DNA of 64,000 nt from Brooklawnia sp963780175 (GCA_963780175.1 CAWAAT010000001.1:806001-870000), one strand, 5' to 3'. Counted from the first letter of the stretch, positions 34,489 through 44,081 are shown. Numbers and translations: made by a program. The notes: generated from the sequence alone by a model not told the origin.

Positions 34489-35475
34489 TCAGTCCCGTTC
34501 GTCCAGCATGTCGGGGGTCAGTGCCATCTCGGTGCTGGCGATCCCCTGCTCGGCGGCGGCCTTGTCGGCCATGGCCAGCAACCGACGGATGCGTCCGGCG
34601 ATGGCGTCCTTGGTGAGGGCAGGGTCGTGCAGTTGGCCTAGTTCTTCCAGGCTGGCCTGCTTGTGTTCGAGCCGCAGAAGGCCCGCCTGCCGCAGGTGGT
34701 CAGGCACGTCGGCGCCCAATATCTCCAGGGCACGCTCGACTCTGGCGCCCGCGGCCACCGCTGCCCTGGCCGATCGACGCAGGTTTGCGTCGTCGAAGTT
34801 CGCCAGTCGATTGGCCGAGGCCCGCACCTCGCGACGCATTCTGCGCTCCTCCCAGACGAGCAGGGACTCGTGGGCCCCCATTCTGGTGAGCAGAGCCGCG
34901 ATGGCGTCGCCGTCCCGGATGACCACCCGCTCCACCTGGCGCACCTCCCGGGCCTTGGCACTGATGTCCAGTCGCCGGGCAGCCCCGACGAGAGCCAGAG
35001 CGGCCTCCGAGCTGGGACAGGTGACCTCGAGCGACATGGACCGACCGGGTTCGGTCAGCGAGCCACGCGCAAGAAACGCCGAGCGCCAGACGGCCACCTG
35101 CTCGCTCATGCCAGACCCCACGACCTGGGCCGGCAGTCCGCGGGTAGGACGTCCGTGCGAGTCGATCAGCCCGGTCTGAAGGGCCAGCCTTTCTCCGTCG
35201 CGCACCATGCGCAGCATGTACCGGGTCCCGCGGCGAACCCCCGAGCCGTTGATGACCAGCAACTCCGATTCGAACCCGTACAGTTCTGTGATCGCCTGAC
35301 GCAACCGTCGCGCCGCTCCCCCGGTGTCAAGCTCCGCCTCGATGACGATCCGCCCGGTGACGATGTGCAGTCCCCCGGCGAACCGCAGCATCGCGGCCAC
35401 CTCGACGGCGCGGGTCTCGGGCTTGAGCACCCGGACGGTTGCCAGCTCGGACTTCACCTGTTGCGTCAGTGCCAC
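34489..35475 (-). CDS. whiA: Sporulation/division regulator WhiA homolog
   Basis: DNA-binding protein of 328 residues with an N-terminal LAGLIDADG-like domain and a C-terminal helix-turn-helix. The N-terminus ALTQQVKSELATV is typical, followed by RGTRYMLRM, and the C-terminal HTH is in LRLEHKQASLEELGQLHDPA then KDAIAGRIRRLLAMAD. In streptomycetes WhiA with WhiB controls division genes; in non-sporulating actinobacteria its role is less clear. It starts at GTG 35475, downstream of rapZ and yvcK in the conserved rapZ-yvcK-whiA cluster. Confidence 0.95.
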   Translation of the reverse strand: MALTQQVKSELATVRVLKPETRAVEVAAMLRFAGGLHIVTGRIVIEAELDTGGAARRLRQAITELYGFESELLVINGSGVRRGTRYMLRMVRDGERLALQTGLIDSHGRPTRGLPAQVVGSGMSEQVAVWRSAFLARGSLTEPGRSMSLEVTCPSSEAALALVGAARRLDISAKAREVRQVERVVIRDGDAIAALLTRMGAHESLLVWEERRMRREVRASANRLANFDDANLRRSARAAVAAGARVERALEILGADVPDHLRQAGLLRLEHKQASLEELGQLHDPALTKDAIAGRIRRLLAMADKAAAEQGIASTEMALTPDMLDERD

Positions 35476-35525
35476 GTCGGCATCATCCCACACTCCGAGC
35501 TGCCGTGGCCCGGGGCGGTGGCCCC

Positions 35526-36470
35526 TCAACCCACCATGAGGTCTCGGAACACCGAGGCCAGGCGCAACGGGTCGTGTCGGGCGCTGCCGTCATGACGACG
35601 AATATCCGCGACCACGAGCCGGGCGCCAAGACCTCTGGCGACCTCACGCAGATGGGAGTCGTCGGCGCCGAAGGTGTCGTCCACCACGATGGTGTCGAAG
35701 TGGAGCGCAGGAGCGTGCTCGGCCAGGATCTCCAGGTGCCGAGCGGCTCCCATGCCCTCGGTCTCGGCCGCTGGCGCGATGTTGAGGGTGAGTACCCGGT
35801 GGGCACGCGACTCCACGATGGCTGCAGCCAACTGCGGTACCAGCAAGTGAGGCAGGACGGAGGTGAACCACGACCCGGGCCCGAGGACGACGAAATCAGC
35901 ATCCGCCACGGCAGCCACCGCCTCGGGACAAGCCGGTGGGTCGTTGGGAACGAGTCGGATGGCGTTCACCTGGCCCTGGGTGACCGCCACCTCGTGCTGG
36001 CCACTCAGTACCGAGACATCGCCAGGACGATCGGGGTCAAGGCCGAGAACGTCGGCCTCGATGGTCAGCGGCACCAACGACATCGGCAGCACCCGGCCCT
36101 GAACGTCCAGCAACTGGCCCACCATGTCGAGGCCACGCACGGGATCGAGCTGTTGCCACAGGCCCTCGATGAGCAGGTTGCCGATCGCGTGACCGTTCAG
36201 CGGCCCTGAACTGTGGAAGCGGGACTGCAGGACACTGGCCCATTGGCGTCCAACGGAGGTGTCCCCACACAGGGCGGCCAGTGCCATCCGAAGATCACCT
36301 GGTGGCAACCCCCCGAGCTCTCGGCGCAGTCGCCCCGAGGATCCGCCGTTGTCGGCGACGGTGACGACAGCAACCAGCTGGTCGGTTACTTGCCGCAGAG
36401 CCTGCAGGGTCGCGAACAGTCCGTGCCCTCCGCCCAAGGCCGTCACCCGGGGCAGGTCGCCCGGATTCAT
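35526..36470 (-). CDS. yvcK: YvcK/CofD-family gluconeogenesis factor
   Basis: YvcK-type protein of 314 residues, implicated in carbon metabolism and cell shape and known to bind UDP-sugars in other bacteria. The nucleotide-like motif is ALGGGHGLFATLQALR near the start, then VADNGGSSGRLRREL and NGHAIGNLLIEGLW. The C-terminal half has VVLGPGSWFTSVLPHLL. It overlaps rapZ by 4 nt (ATGA), so it is co-translated with it. Confidence 0.93.
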   Translation of the reverse strand: MNPGDLPRVTALGGGHGLFATLQALRQVTDQLVAVVTVADNGGSSGRLRRELGGLPPGDLRMALAALCGDTSVGRQWASVLQSRFHSSGPLNGHAIGNLLIEGLWQQLDPVRGLDMVGQLLDVQGRVLPMSLVPLTIEADVLGLDPDRPGDVSVLSGQHEVAVTQGQVNAIRLVPNDPPACPEAVAAVADADFVVLGPGSWFTSVLPHLLVPQLAAAIVESRAHRVLTLNIAPAAETEGMGAARHLEILAEHAPALHFDTIVVDDTFGADDSHLREVARGLGARLVVADIRRHDGSARHDPLRLASVFRDLMVG

Positions 36471-37393
36471 TCCCGCCCCAGATCACGATGCAGGACGCTG
36501 ACCTGGACGCCCTTGTCGCGCAACCGGGCCGCGAGTGCCTCGCTGATTGCCGTGCTGCGGTGTTTGCCGCCGGTGCAACCGATCGCGACTGTCGCCTGCC
36601 GTTTGCCCTCACGCTCATAGCCTGGGGCGACCGTCGCGATCAGAGCCTCCAACTGGTCCAGGAATTCCGCGGCTCCCGGCTGGCCCAGGACGTAGTCACT
36701 GACCTCGACCGACAGCCCGGTCTGGGGACGCAGATGAGGCACCCAGTGCGGGTTGGGCAGGAAACGCACATCGAAGACCATGTCGGCGTCCACCGGCACC
36801 CCGTTCTTGAAGCCGAAGCTCATGATCTGGAAACGCGTGGAGTTGTCGTCGCCCGACCCGTAGATGTGGCCGATCCGGTACGCCAGTTGGTGGACCGTCA
36901 GATTGGAGGTGTCGATGACCACGTCGGCGTCCGCCCGCAGATTGCGCATCATCCGTCGCTCCTTGGCGACAGCCTGGATGATGCTGCCCCCGCCCTGCAG
37001 GGGCAGCGGACGACGGGATGACTCCTGACGACGGACGATGGCGTCGTCGTTGGCCTCCAGGAAGCAGATCTCCCGACGGATGCCCTGGGCCTCGATCTGG
37101 GCGAGCACCAACGGCAACTGGTCGAACATCTCGCGAGAACGGACGTCCAGCCCGACGGCCAGCCGGTCGTGGCCCCCGCGCCGGGTGGTCTCGATCAACT
37201 GCGGCAGCAGACTGGGCGGCAGGTTGTCCACGCAGAACCAACCGAGATCCTCCATGGCATGCATGGCCGTGCGGCGCCCACCCCCCGACATGCCGGTGAT
37301 GATCACCACCCGTGGGGTTGCCGGACTGGCTGGGGCGCCGACATTGGCCGCCCCCGGTTCGTCGGTCTGTCGTGGCTGGCTCACATCCCCCAT
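36467..37393 (-). CDS. rapZ: RapZ-family nucleotide-binding protein
   Basis: RapZ/YvcJ-family P-loop protein of 308 residues. The loop reads ITGMSGGGRRTAMHAMEDLG, with Arg where a Walker A Lys would be, as in other actinobacterial members. It continues GWFCVDNLPPSLLPQL and ends with the conserved C-terminal GCTGGKHRSTAISE. In enterobacteria RapZ controls glmS via small RNAs; here the function is unknown. The start ATG 37393 has GAGGG upstream. It begins the rapZ-yvcK-whiA cluster, 39 nt after uvrC. Confidence 0.92.
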   Translation of the reverse strand: MGDVSQPRQTDEPGAANVGAPASPATPRVVIITGMSGGGRRTAMHAMEDLGWFCVDNLPPSLLPQLIETTRRGGHDRLAVGLDVRSREMFDQLPLVLAQIEAQGIRREICFLEANDDAIVRRQESSRRPLPLQGGGSIIQAVAKERRMMRNLRADADVVIDTSNLTVHQLAYRIGHIYGSGDDNSTRFQIMSFGFKNGVPVDADMVFDVRFLPNPHWVPHLRPQTGLSVEVSDYVLGQPGAAEFLDQLEALIATVAPGYEREGKRQATVAIGCTGGKHRSTAISEALAARLRDKGVQVSVLHRDLGRE

Positions 37394-37432
37394 TATTGCC
37401 CTCACTCAGCCGACTTGGCCGAAGGCGGAGCG

Positions 37433-39415
37433 TCAGGCCTCGGTGATCTCGCCTGTCGTGGTGTTCACGGCTTCGCCGACCTCGTCGGCCGCCAGCGCGG
37501 CCAGCACCGCTTGGGCGGTCGACGGCCCAAACCCTGGCAGGGCGCTCAGGTCGTTCAGGGTGACCGAACGCAGCCGGCGCACCGACCCGAAGTGCCGCAG
37601 CAGGGTAGCCCTGCGGACCTCCCCCAGCCCCGGGACGCCGTCCAGCACCGACTCGACCATGGCCTTCGACCGGCGTCCCCGGTGATGGGTGATGGCGAAC
37701 CGGTGGGACTCATCACGGACGCGCTGCAGCAGGTACAGGCCCTCGGAGGCCCGTGGCAGGATCAGTGGGTAATCCTCCCCCGGTATCCACACCTCCTCGA
37801 GGCGCTTGGCCAGGCCGATCAGGGCCACCTCGTCGGCCAGTCCCAGATCGTCCAGCACCTGTTGGGCGGCGTTCACCTGCGGCGAGCCGCCGTCGACCAC
37901 CACCAGAGCCGGGGCGTAGGCGAACTTGCGAGGAGCCCCGGTGGCCGGATCGATCAGAGCAGGACCCTGCCCGTCGAGCCCGGCCGAGATCATGGACTCC
38001 CGGTCTGCCAACAACCGCCGGAACCGACGGCGCAGCACCTCGTCCATGGCGGCGACATCGTTGGAGCCCTCGAAGCCCTTGATGACGAACCGCCGGTACT
38101 CCGACTTGCGAGGCAGCCCGTCCTCGAAGACCACCATGGAGCCGACCACCTCGGTGCCCTGCAGGTGGCTGATGTCGAAGCCCTCGATCCGCAGCGGAGC
38201 GGTGGCCATGCCGAGGCAGCGCTGCAACTCCTCAAGCGCCACTCCGCGGGTGGCCAGGTCCGAGGCTCGACGGGTCTTGTGCAGCGCGAGAGACTCGGAG
38301 GCGTTGCGAGCCACCGTGTCGAGCAACCTGCGTTTGTCGCCTCGCACGGGAACGTGAATGCGCACCGCAGAACCACGTTGCTCACGGAGAAGGTCGGCCA
38401 GCACGTCCCCGGAGGCCGGGTCGACCTCAACGAGGATCTCGGGGGGGATGGTGCTGCCGCTGGCGGTCTGGAAGCCCTGGTCATCGGCGTACAGGCCGAA
38501 CAGGAACCCCTCGATGAGCTCTGCCACGTCGGCGTCGTCGGTTCGGTCAGCAACCCAGCCCCGCTCTCCTGTGACGCGTCCCGACCTGACGTGGAAGATC
38601 TGCACCGCAATCTCGAGAGGATCTGCCGCCACCGCGAGCACATCGGCGTCGGTGCCGTCGGCCAGCACGATGGCGTTCTTCTCGGTGGCCTGCCGAAGGG
38701 CGTCGAGGGAGTCGCGGAGCACGGCAGCATGCTCGTACTCCTGCCGGTCGGCGGCGGCTCGCATCTGGCGAGTCAGCTTGCGCTCGAGGCCGCGCGTCTG
38801 GCCAGCCCAGAACGCGCAGAAGTCACTGACGATGTCACGATGTTCGACCTCGGTGACACGTCCCACGCAGGGTGCTGCGCACTTGCCGATGTGGCCCAGC
38901 AGGCAGGGACGACCGGCTGCTGCGGCGTTGCGGAAGACTCCGTTGCTGCACGAACGCATCGGGAACACCCGCAACAGCAGGTCCACCGAATCTCGCACAG
39001 CCCAGGCCTGCCCGAACGGACCGAAGTACCGCCAGCCCTTGCGCTTGGCGCCGCGCCCGACGAAGACCCGCGGGAACTGCTCGCTCCAGGTCACACACAA
39101 CCACGGATACGACTTGTCGTCACGGTACTTGATGTTGAACCGCGGATCGAACTGCTTGATCCAGGTGTATTCGAGCTGAAGGGCCTCGACCTCATTGCGC
39201 ACCACCGTCCACTCGACCTTGGCGGCCGTGCGCACCATGGTCTGCGTCCTGAAGTGCAGCCCCGCGGGGTCGGCGAAGTACGAGTTCAACCGATTGCGCA
39301 GGTTCTTCGCCTTGCCGACATAGATCACCTGACCGAATGAGTCACTGAACCGGTAGACCCCCGGTTCGGTGGGGATCGAACCGGGCGACGGGCGGTAGCT
39401 GGCTGGGTCAGCCAT
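37433..39415 (-). CDS. uvrC: Excinuclease ABC subunit C
   Basis: Dual-incision nuclease of nucleotide excision repair, 660 residues. The N-terminal GIY-YIG domain has VYRFSDSFGQVIYVGKAKNL, a Cys-rich stretch (SCSNGVF, GRPCLLGHIGKCAAPCVG) follows, then a UVR motif near residue 210, and an RNase H-like C-terminal nuclease with VVVDGGSPQVNAA. Two helix-hairpin-helix motifs end the protein (VPGLGEVRR, LPGFGPSTA). The start lies 3 nt after the uvrA stop, so the two are co-transcribed. Confidence 0.96.
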   Translation of the reverse strand: MADPASYRPSPGSIPTEPGVYRFSDSFGQVIYVGKAKNLRNRLNSYFADPAGLHFRTQTMVRTAAKVEWTVVRNEVEALQLEYTWIKQFDPRFNIKYRDDKSYPWLCVTWSEQFPRVFVGRGAKRKGWRYFGPFGQAWAVRDSVDLLLRVFPMRSCSNGVFRNAAAAGRPCLLGHIGKCAAPCVGRVTEVEHRDIVSDFCAFWAGQTRGLERKLTRQMRAAADRQEYEHAAVLRDSLDALRQATEKNAIVLADGTDADVLAVAADPLEIAVQIFHVRSGRVTGERGWVADRTDDADVAELIEGFLFGLYADDQGFQTASGSTIPPEILVEVDPASGDVLADLLREQRGSAVRIHVPVRGDKRRLLDTVARNASESLALHKTRRASDLATRGVALEELQRCLGMATAPLRIEGFDISHLQGTEVVGSMVVFEDGLPRKSEYRRFVIKGFEGSNDVAAMDEVLRRRFRRLLADRESMISAGLDGQGPALIDPATGAPRKFAYAPALVVVDGGSPQVNAAQQVLDDLGLADEVALIGLAKRLEEVWIPGEDYPLILPRASEGLYLLQRVRDESHRFAITHHRGRRSKAMVESVLDGVPGLGEVRRATLLRHFGSVRRLRSVTLNDLSALPGFGPSTAQAVLAALAADEVGEAVNTTTGEITEA

Positions 39416-39418
39416 AAT

Positions 39419-42400
39419 TCAGGCGGCCGGCGTGGTTCCGGAGGCCGACTTCCTGGTCGTCGACGCACTCGCGTGCTTCGAGGAGGCGCCGGCCGAGCCT
39501 GCAGCCTTGCGGGCCGCCGTCCGGCCCGCCTTTGCGGCCGGGGTGTCTGCGTCCTTGGGAACGCGAGCTGTCCGCTTCCTGGCAGGAGTCGGGGCCTCGA
39601 CCAGCGCCTCGGGCTCGGGTTCGGCCACCGGCACCTCACGACCGGCCAGTATCCCGCGCAGGAAGTGCCCGGTGTAGCTCTGCGCCACGCCGGCGACCGA
39701 CTCCGGGGTGCCGACTGCGACCACCTGACCGCCCCGATGGCCGCCTTCCGGCCCCATGTCGATGACCCAGTCGGCGGTCTTGATCACGTCCAGGTTGTGC
39801 TCGATGACCACGACCGTGTTGCCCCCGTCAACCAGGCGGTTCAACACGTCGAGCAACTTGCGGATGTCCTCGAAGTGCAGTCCCGTGGTGGGCTCGTCCA
39901 GCACGTACAGCGTGCGTCCGGTCGAGCGACGCTGCAATTCAGCACCCAACTTGACACGTTGGGCCTCGCCTCCTGACAAGGTGGTGGCCGGTTGTCCGAG
40001 CCGGACGTAGCCCAGTCCCACGTCGTTCAAGGTGAAGAGGTGCCGTGCGATGGAAGAGATCGGAGCGAAGAACTCGGCCGCGTGCTCAATGGGCAGGTCG
40101 AGCACCTCGGCGATGGTGAGCCCCTTGTACTTCACCTCGAGGGTCTCCCGGTTGTATCGGGCCCCGTGACAGACCTCGCACGGCACGTAGACGTCGGGTA
40201 GGAAGTTCATCTCGATCTTGATCGTGCCGTCACCCATGCAGTTCTCGCAACGTCCCCCCTTGACGTTGAAGCTGAACCGGCCCGGCTGGTAGCCACGAGC
40301 CTTGGCCTCCGGGGTCTGGCTGAACAGGGTGCGGATCTTGTCGAACACCCCCGTGTAGGTGGCCGGATTCGAGCGTGGCGAGCGTCCGATGGGTGACTGG
40401 TCGACATGGACGACCTTGTTCACGTGCTCGGTGCCGGTGATGCCGGTGTGCCGGCCCGGCACTTCCTTCGCGCCGTACAACTGCTTGGCGAGCGAGGAGT
40501 ACAGAATGGAATTCACCAGGGATGACTTGCCCGAACCGGAGACGCCGGTGACCGCCACGAAGCACCCCAACGGGAACTCGACGGTGATGTCGGTCAGGTT
40601 GTTCTCGGACGCGCCGTGCACTACCAGCCGCTGGCCGTTGCCGAGTCGGCGCCTGGCCGGCAGGGCGATTTCGCGTCGCCCCGACAAGTAGGCACCGGTC
40701 ATCGACTCCTCGCTCGCCAGCAGGTCGGCGAAGCTGCCGCTCACCACCACCTCGCCGCCGTGCTCACCGGCCCCCGGACCGATGTCGACCACGTGATCGG
40801 CGGCCCGGATGGTGTCCTCGTCATGCTCGACGACGATCAGCGTGTTGCCCAGGTCACGCAGCCTTACAAGGGTTTCGATCAGCTTCCGGTTGTCGCGTTG
40901 GTGCAGACCGATGGACGGCTCGTCCAGCACGTACAGCACCCCGGTCAGGCCCGAACCGATCTGGGTCGCCAAGCGAATGCGTTGCGCCTCACCGCCGGAC
41001 AGCGATCCGGCGGTGCGCGCCAGCGTGAGGTAGTCCAGCCCGACGTCGAGCAGGAACCGCAACCGTTCGCGGATCTCTTTCAGCACCTGCTCGGCGATGA
41101 CCGTCTCGCGCTCGCTGAGCGTCAGACGGCCGACGACGTCAGCCAGTTCGTCGATCGACAGTCGTGACACCTGGTCGATGTTGCGTCCGTCGACGGTCAC
41201 CGCGAGGGTGGAGGGCTTGAGGCGCGCCCCACCGCACGCCGAACATGGGATCTCGCGCAGGTAGGAGCCCCACCGGTCTCGGGCGGCGTCGGACTCGGCC
41301 TCCTCATGCCTGCGTCTCACCTGGGGCAGGACCCCTTCGTACTTCTGCGTGAAGGTGCGCACCCGGCCGAACCTGTTGCGATAGCGCACCATCACCGGAT
41401 CGTCGTGGCCCGTGAGGATGAAATCGCGCACCTTCGCTGGTAGCTCACGCCATGGAGTCTCAACTGAGAAGCCGTGCTGCTCCGCCATCGCTTCGAACAC
41501 ATGGGAATAGTGAGACGCGATCGTAGGACTGGACCAAGGCGCGATCGCTCCCTGACTCAGGCTCTTCAGCTGATCAGGCACCACCAACTCGGGATCGACT
41601 TCTAACGTTGTCCCGAGACCTGCGCACTCGGGGCAAGCCCCCCAAGGGCTGTTGAAGGAGAACTGCCGCGGCTCCATCTCGTCGAGCGCAATGTCGTGGC
41701 CATTGGGGCATGCCAGGTGTTCGCTGAAGCTGCGCTGCCGGTGCGGGTCGTCGGCGGCACGGTCCACGAAGTCGAGGATCACCAGCCCCGAGGCCAACCC
41801 CAGGGCCGTCTCGACCGAGTCGGTGATGCGCTGCTTGGCCGAGGCCTTGACGGCCACCCGGTCGACCACCACGTCGACGTCATGCTTGCGCTGCTTGTCA
41901 AGTGTCGGCGGCTCGGTGAGTTGGTGGGTCTCGCCGTCCACCCGCACCCGGGAGTAGCCCTGACTGGCCAGGTTGCGGAACAACTCGGTGTACTCACCCT
42001 TGCGGCCACGGATGAGCGGAGCCAGCACCTGAAAACGGGTACCCTCTGGCAGTTCCAGCACCTGGTCGACGATCTGCTGGGGGGTCTGACGGCTGATGGG
42101 CCCCCCGCAGACCAGACAGTGTGGGTGACCAATCCTGGCGAAGAGCAGCCGCAAGTAGTCGTAAACCTCGGTCACGGTGCCCACGGTGGATCGCGGGTTG
42201 CGACTGGTGGACTTCTGGTCGATCGCCACTGCCGGGGACAGGCCCTCGATGAAGTCGACGGCGGGCTTGTCCATCTGGCCCAGGAACTGCCGCGCGTAGG
42301 CCGACAGAGACTCCACGTAGCGGCGTTGTCCCTCCGCGAAGATCGTGTCGAATGCCAGGGACGACTTGCCAGACCCCGACAAACCGGTGAACACAATGAG

Positions 42401-42478
42401 CGCGTCCCTTGGCAGGTCAAGCGAGACGTTGCGCAGGTTGTGCTCCCGGGCTCCCGAGATGATGAGTCGATCCTTCAC
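39419..42478 (-). CDS. uvrA: Excinuclease ABC subunit A with Lys/Ala-rich C-terminal tail
   Basis: Damage-recognition ATPase of nucleotide excision repair, 1019 residues. Two ABC ATPase units are visible: GLSGSGKSSLAFDT near residue 30 and GVSGSGKSSLVNS in the second half, with signatures SLSGGEAQRIRLA and TLSGGEAQRVKLG. Zinc modules are CLVCGG, CPNGHD...CPECAG, and CENCMGDG...CEVCHGA. The last 70 residues are an unusual tail rich in Ala, Lys, Ser and Thr. The start GTG 42478 (MKDRLIISGAREHNL) is preferred over ATG 42487 because TACGAT lies 7 nt before it and it matches the usual N-terminus. Confidence 0.96.
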   Translation of the reverse strand: MKDRLIISGAREHNLRNVSLDLPRDALIVFTGLSGSGKSSLAFDTIFAEGQRRYVESLSAYARQFLGQMDKPAVDFIEGLSPAVAIDQKSTSRNPRSTVGTVTEVYDYLRLLFARIGHPHCLVCGGPISRQTPQQIVDQVLELPEGTRFQVLAPLIRGRKGEYTELFRNLASQGYSRVRVDGETHQLTEPPTLDKQRKHDVDVVVDRVAVKASAKQRITDSVETALGLASGLVILDFVDRAADDPHRQRSFSEHLACPNGHDIALDEMEPRQFSFNSPWGACPECAGLGTTLEVDPELVVPDQLKSLSQGAIAPWSSPTIASHYSHVFEAMAEQHGFSVETPWRELPAKVRDFILTGHDDPVMVRYRNRFGRVRTFTQKYEGVLPQVRRRHEEAESDAARDRWGSYLREIPCSACGGARLKPSTLAVTVDGRNIDQVSRLSIDELADVVGRLTLSERETVIAEQVLKEIRERLRFLLDVGLDYLTLARTAGSLSGGEAQRIRLATQIGSGLTGVLYVLDEPSIGLHQRDNRKLIETLVRLRDLGNTLIVVEHDEDTIRAADHVVDIGPGAGEHGGEVVVSGSFADLLASEESMTGAYLSGRREIALPARRRLGNGQRLVVHGASENNLTDITVEFPLGCFVAVTGVSGSGKSSLVNSILYSSLAKQLYGAKEVPGRHTGITGTEHVNKVVHVDQSPIGRSPRSNPATYTGVFDKIRTLFSQTPEAKARGYQPGRFSFNVKGGRCENCMGDGTIKIEMNFLPDVYVPCEVCHGARYNRETLEVKYKGLTIAEVLDLPIEHAAEFFAPISSIARHLFTLNDVGLGYVRLGQPATTLSGGEAQRVKLGAELQRRSTGRTLYVLDEPTTGLHFEDIRKLLDVLNRLVDGGNTVVVIEHNLDVIKTADWVIDMGPEGGHRGGQVVAVGTPESVAGVAQSYTGHFLRGILAGREVPVAEPEPEALVEAPTPARKRTARVPKDADTPAAKAGRTAARKAAGSAGASSKHASASTTRKSASGTTPAA

Positions 42479-42485
42479 GCCCCTC

Positions 42486-42491
42486 ATCGTA
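42486..42491 (-). promoter_or_regulatory. Leaderless-type -10 box of uvrA-uvrC
   Basis: TACGAT on the minus strand, 7 nt before the GTG at 42478. Confidence 0.5.
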
Positions 42492-42546
42492 TGCTGCGCC
42501 ACCGACAGCACAGCGACGTGAAAGGACGGGCTGGACACGGTGGCGG

Positions 42547-42552
42547 TAACGT
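42547..42552 (+). promoter_or_regulatory. Candidate -10 box of DinB-fold gene
   Basis: TAACGT 41 nt before the ATG at 42594; divergent from the uvrA promoter. Confidence 0.35.
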
Positions 42553-42593
42553 GATCGACTGAGTGGACGACCACCAGGGCCGGGAGCGACACG

Positions 42594-43331
42594 ATGTCAT
42601 GGGATGCGGCGCGGCAAGCAGATTTGAACGTGCGTGCGCCCGTGACCAGCGTCCGCAAGTTCAAGCTCGAAGCCACCCAACGACTGCTGGGCAACACGAT
42701 CACCCTCAGCGAACAGGCCTGGCAGGAACCCTCACGCTTGACGGGCTGGACGCGAGCGCACGTGGCCACCCACGTGGCGCGCAACGCTGAGGCATTCGTC
42801 CGAGCCGTTGACGCCGTCCTGCTCGGACGCCGCGGACTGATGTACGACACCGACGAGGACCGCGACCTGGCCATCGAACGCGGCTCAGAACGCAGTGGCC
42901 TGGACCAACAGATCGACCTCGACACCACTGCGGGTCGCCTGAACAGGCGATTCAACGTGCTGGAGCAGATGCCCGTCGACCTGATGGTCGAACTTCGTCC
43001 GGGGGAACTGTTCCGGGCCGGGCTGCTGCCCCTGATCAGGCTGAACGAGGTCGTGCTGCACCACGTTGACCTCGACTGTGGATTCGAGGTGTCACAGGTC
43101 GATCCGGTCATTGCACGATGGCTCCTGGAGTGGAACGCCCTCGACGCGATCCGTGACGACGCTCTGCCCGCGGTGCGACTGCTCTCAGACTCGGGGTTCA
43201 CGGTCGACCTCGGGCCCGCGGGCTCAACGACCCTGGTCGAGGGCACGGACGCAGTCCTGCTCGGCTGGCTGACCGGACGCCTGAACCCGGACGAGGCGCT
43301 CCACATGCCCGACTCGCCTCAGCTGCGCTGA
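42594..43331 (+). CDS. Maleylpyruvate isomerase-family (mycothiol-dependent type) DinB-fold enzyme
   Basis: Protein of 245 residues with the four-helix MDMPI_N/DinB-like domain. Likely metal ligands are His in RAHVATHVARNAEAF near residue 60 and Glu and His in LNEVVLHHVDLDCGF. The family uses mycothiol in actinobacteria, but most members have no known substrate; the name should be read as a fold assignment. The C-terminal part (around residues 190-230) resembles the usual MDMPI_C domain. ATG 42594 has GGGAG 7-8 nt upstream. It is divergent from uvrA with no obvious repair role. Confidence 0.8.
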   Translation: MSWDAARQADLNVRAPVTSVRKFKLEATQRLLGNTITLSEQAWQEPSRLTGWTRAHVATHVARNAEAFVRAVDAVLLGRRGLMYDTDEDRDLAIERGSERSGLDQQIDLDTTAGRLNRRFNVLEQMPVDLMVELRPGELFRAGLLPLIRLNEVVLHHVDLDCGFEVSQVDPVIARWLLEWNALDAIRDDALPAVRLLSDSGFTVDLGPAGSTTLVEGTDAVLLGWLTGRLNPDEALHMPDSPQLR

Positions 43332-43358
43332 GGACCCACCGCGCCCGGATGCGACCCG

Positions 43359-43364
43359 TAGCGT
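43359..43364 (+). promoter_or_regulatory. Leaderless-type -10 box of metallo-hydrolase gene
   Basis: TAGCGT exactly 6 nt before the ATG at 43371. Confidence 0.5.
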
Positions 43365-43370
43365 GGAGCC

Positions 43371-44024
43371 ATGACCGGACTTCACCACACGTCAGCGCGC
43401 CGGCAACCGGTGGATTTCACCGCGGCCAGCGTAAAGTGCACCAAGATCGCCGTCGGCACCATGGACAACAACTGCTACCTGCTGGATGCCGGCGGCCCGG
43501 TGGTCCTGATCGACGCGGCCGATGAGGCTGACCGGCTGCTTGCCGTCTTGGGCGCTCGCCGGCTGAGCGCTGTGGTGACCACTCATCAGCACGCCGACCA
43601 CGTCCGGGCGCTCGCGCAGGTGGTCGCCGCGACCCGTGCCGAGGCTTTCGCCGGTGAACCGGACGCCGGGGCCATCACCAGGCAGACCGGCGTCACCTGT
43701 CAGCCGCTGTGGACCGGGGACCAGCTGACCCTGGGCGGCATCCACCTGGAGGTGATCGGACTGGTGGGACACACGCCGGGGTCGATCGCACTGGTGCTGC
43801 GAGATGAAACCGGGACGCACATCTTCACCGGTGACTCGCTCTTCCCCGGCGGCGTCGGCAACACCGCCGGCCTCGAACAGTTCTCCTCGCTGCTGGGAGA
43901 CGTCCAACGTGAACTGTTCGACCGTTTCGACGACGACACGATCATTCACCCCGGGCACGGTGATGCCACGACCCTGGGCGCTGAGCGACCCCACCTGCCG
44001 GCGTGGGCGGCCCGGGGTTGGTGA
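43371..44024 (+). CDS. Metallo-beta-lactamase-fold hydrolase, glyoxalase II-like
   Basis: Zinc or iron hydrolase of 217 residues. The metal-binding signature is TTHQHADHVRAL near residue 66, with further ligands in LVGHTPGSI, FTGDSLFPG and IIHPGHGDAT. The overall pattern resembles glyoxalase II-like proteins found in many actinobacteria; substrate unknown. The start ATG 43371 has TAGCGT 6 nt upstream, although GGAG also lies just before the ATG. It is 40 nt downstream of the DinB-fold gene. Confidence 0.85.
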   Translation: MTGLHHTSARRQPVDFTAASVKCTKIAVGTMDNNCYLLDAGGPVVLIDAADEADRLLAVLGARRLSAVVTTHQHADHVRALAQVVAATRAEAFAGEPDAGAITRQTGVTCQPLWTGDQLTLGGIHLEVIGLVGHTPGSIALVLRDETGTHIFTGDSLFPGGVGNTAGLEQFSSLLGDVQRELFDRFDDDTIIHPGHGDATTLGAERPHLPAWAARGW

Positions 44025-44031
44025 AACGCCC

Positions 44032-44061
44032 GTGGCCGGATCCCCCAAGGGACCCGGCCAC
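44032..44061. terminator. Bidirectional hairpin between metallo-hydrolase gene and terC
   Basis: GTGGCCGG and CCGGCCAC outer arms plus TCCC and GGGA inner arms, with one mismatch pair and a 4 nt loop, between convergent genes. No strong T-run on either side. Confidence 0.65.
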
Positions 44062-44081
44062 AGCGATCATCGACCAGTGGA

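Noticed and set aside
42478..42487. ATG 42487 as the uvrA start
   Set aside because: It lies in the TACGAT promoter box, has no ribosome binding site and adds three residues not seen in the usual N-terminus.
42478..42560. Possible LexA (SOS) box upstream of uvrA, and likewise upstream of uvrB and polA
   Set aside because: No CGAAC-N4-GTTCG-type sequence is present in any of the three upstream regions.
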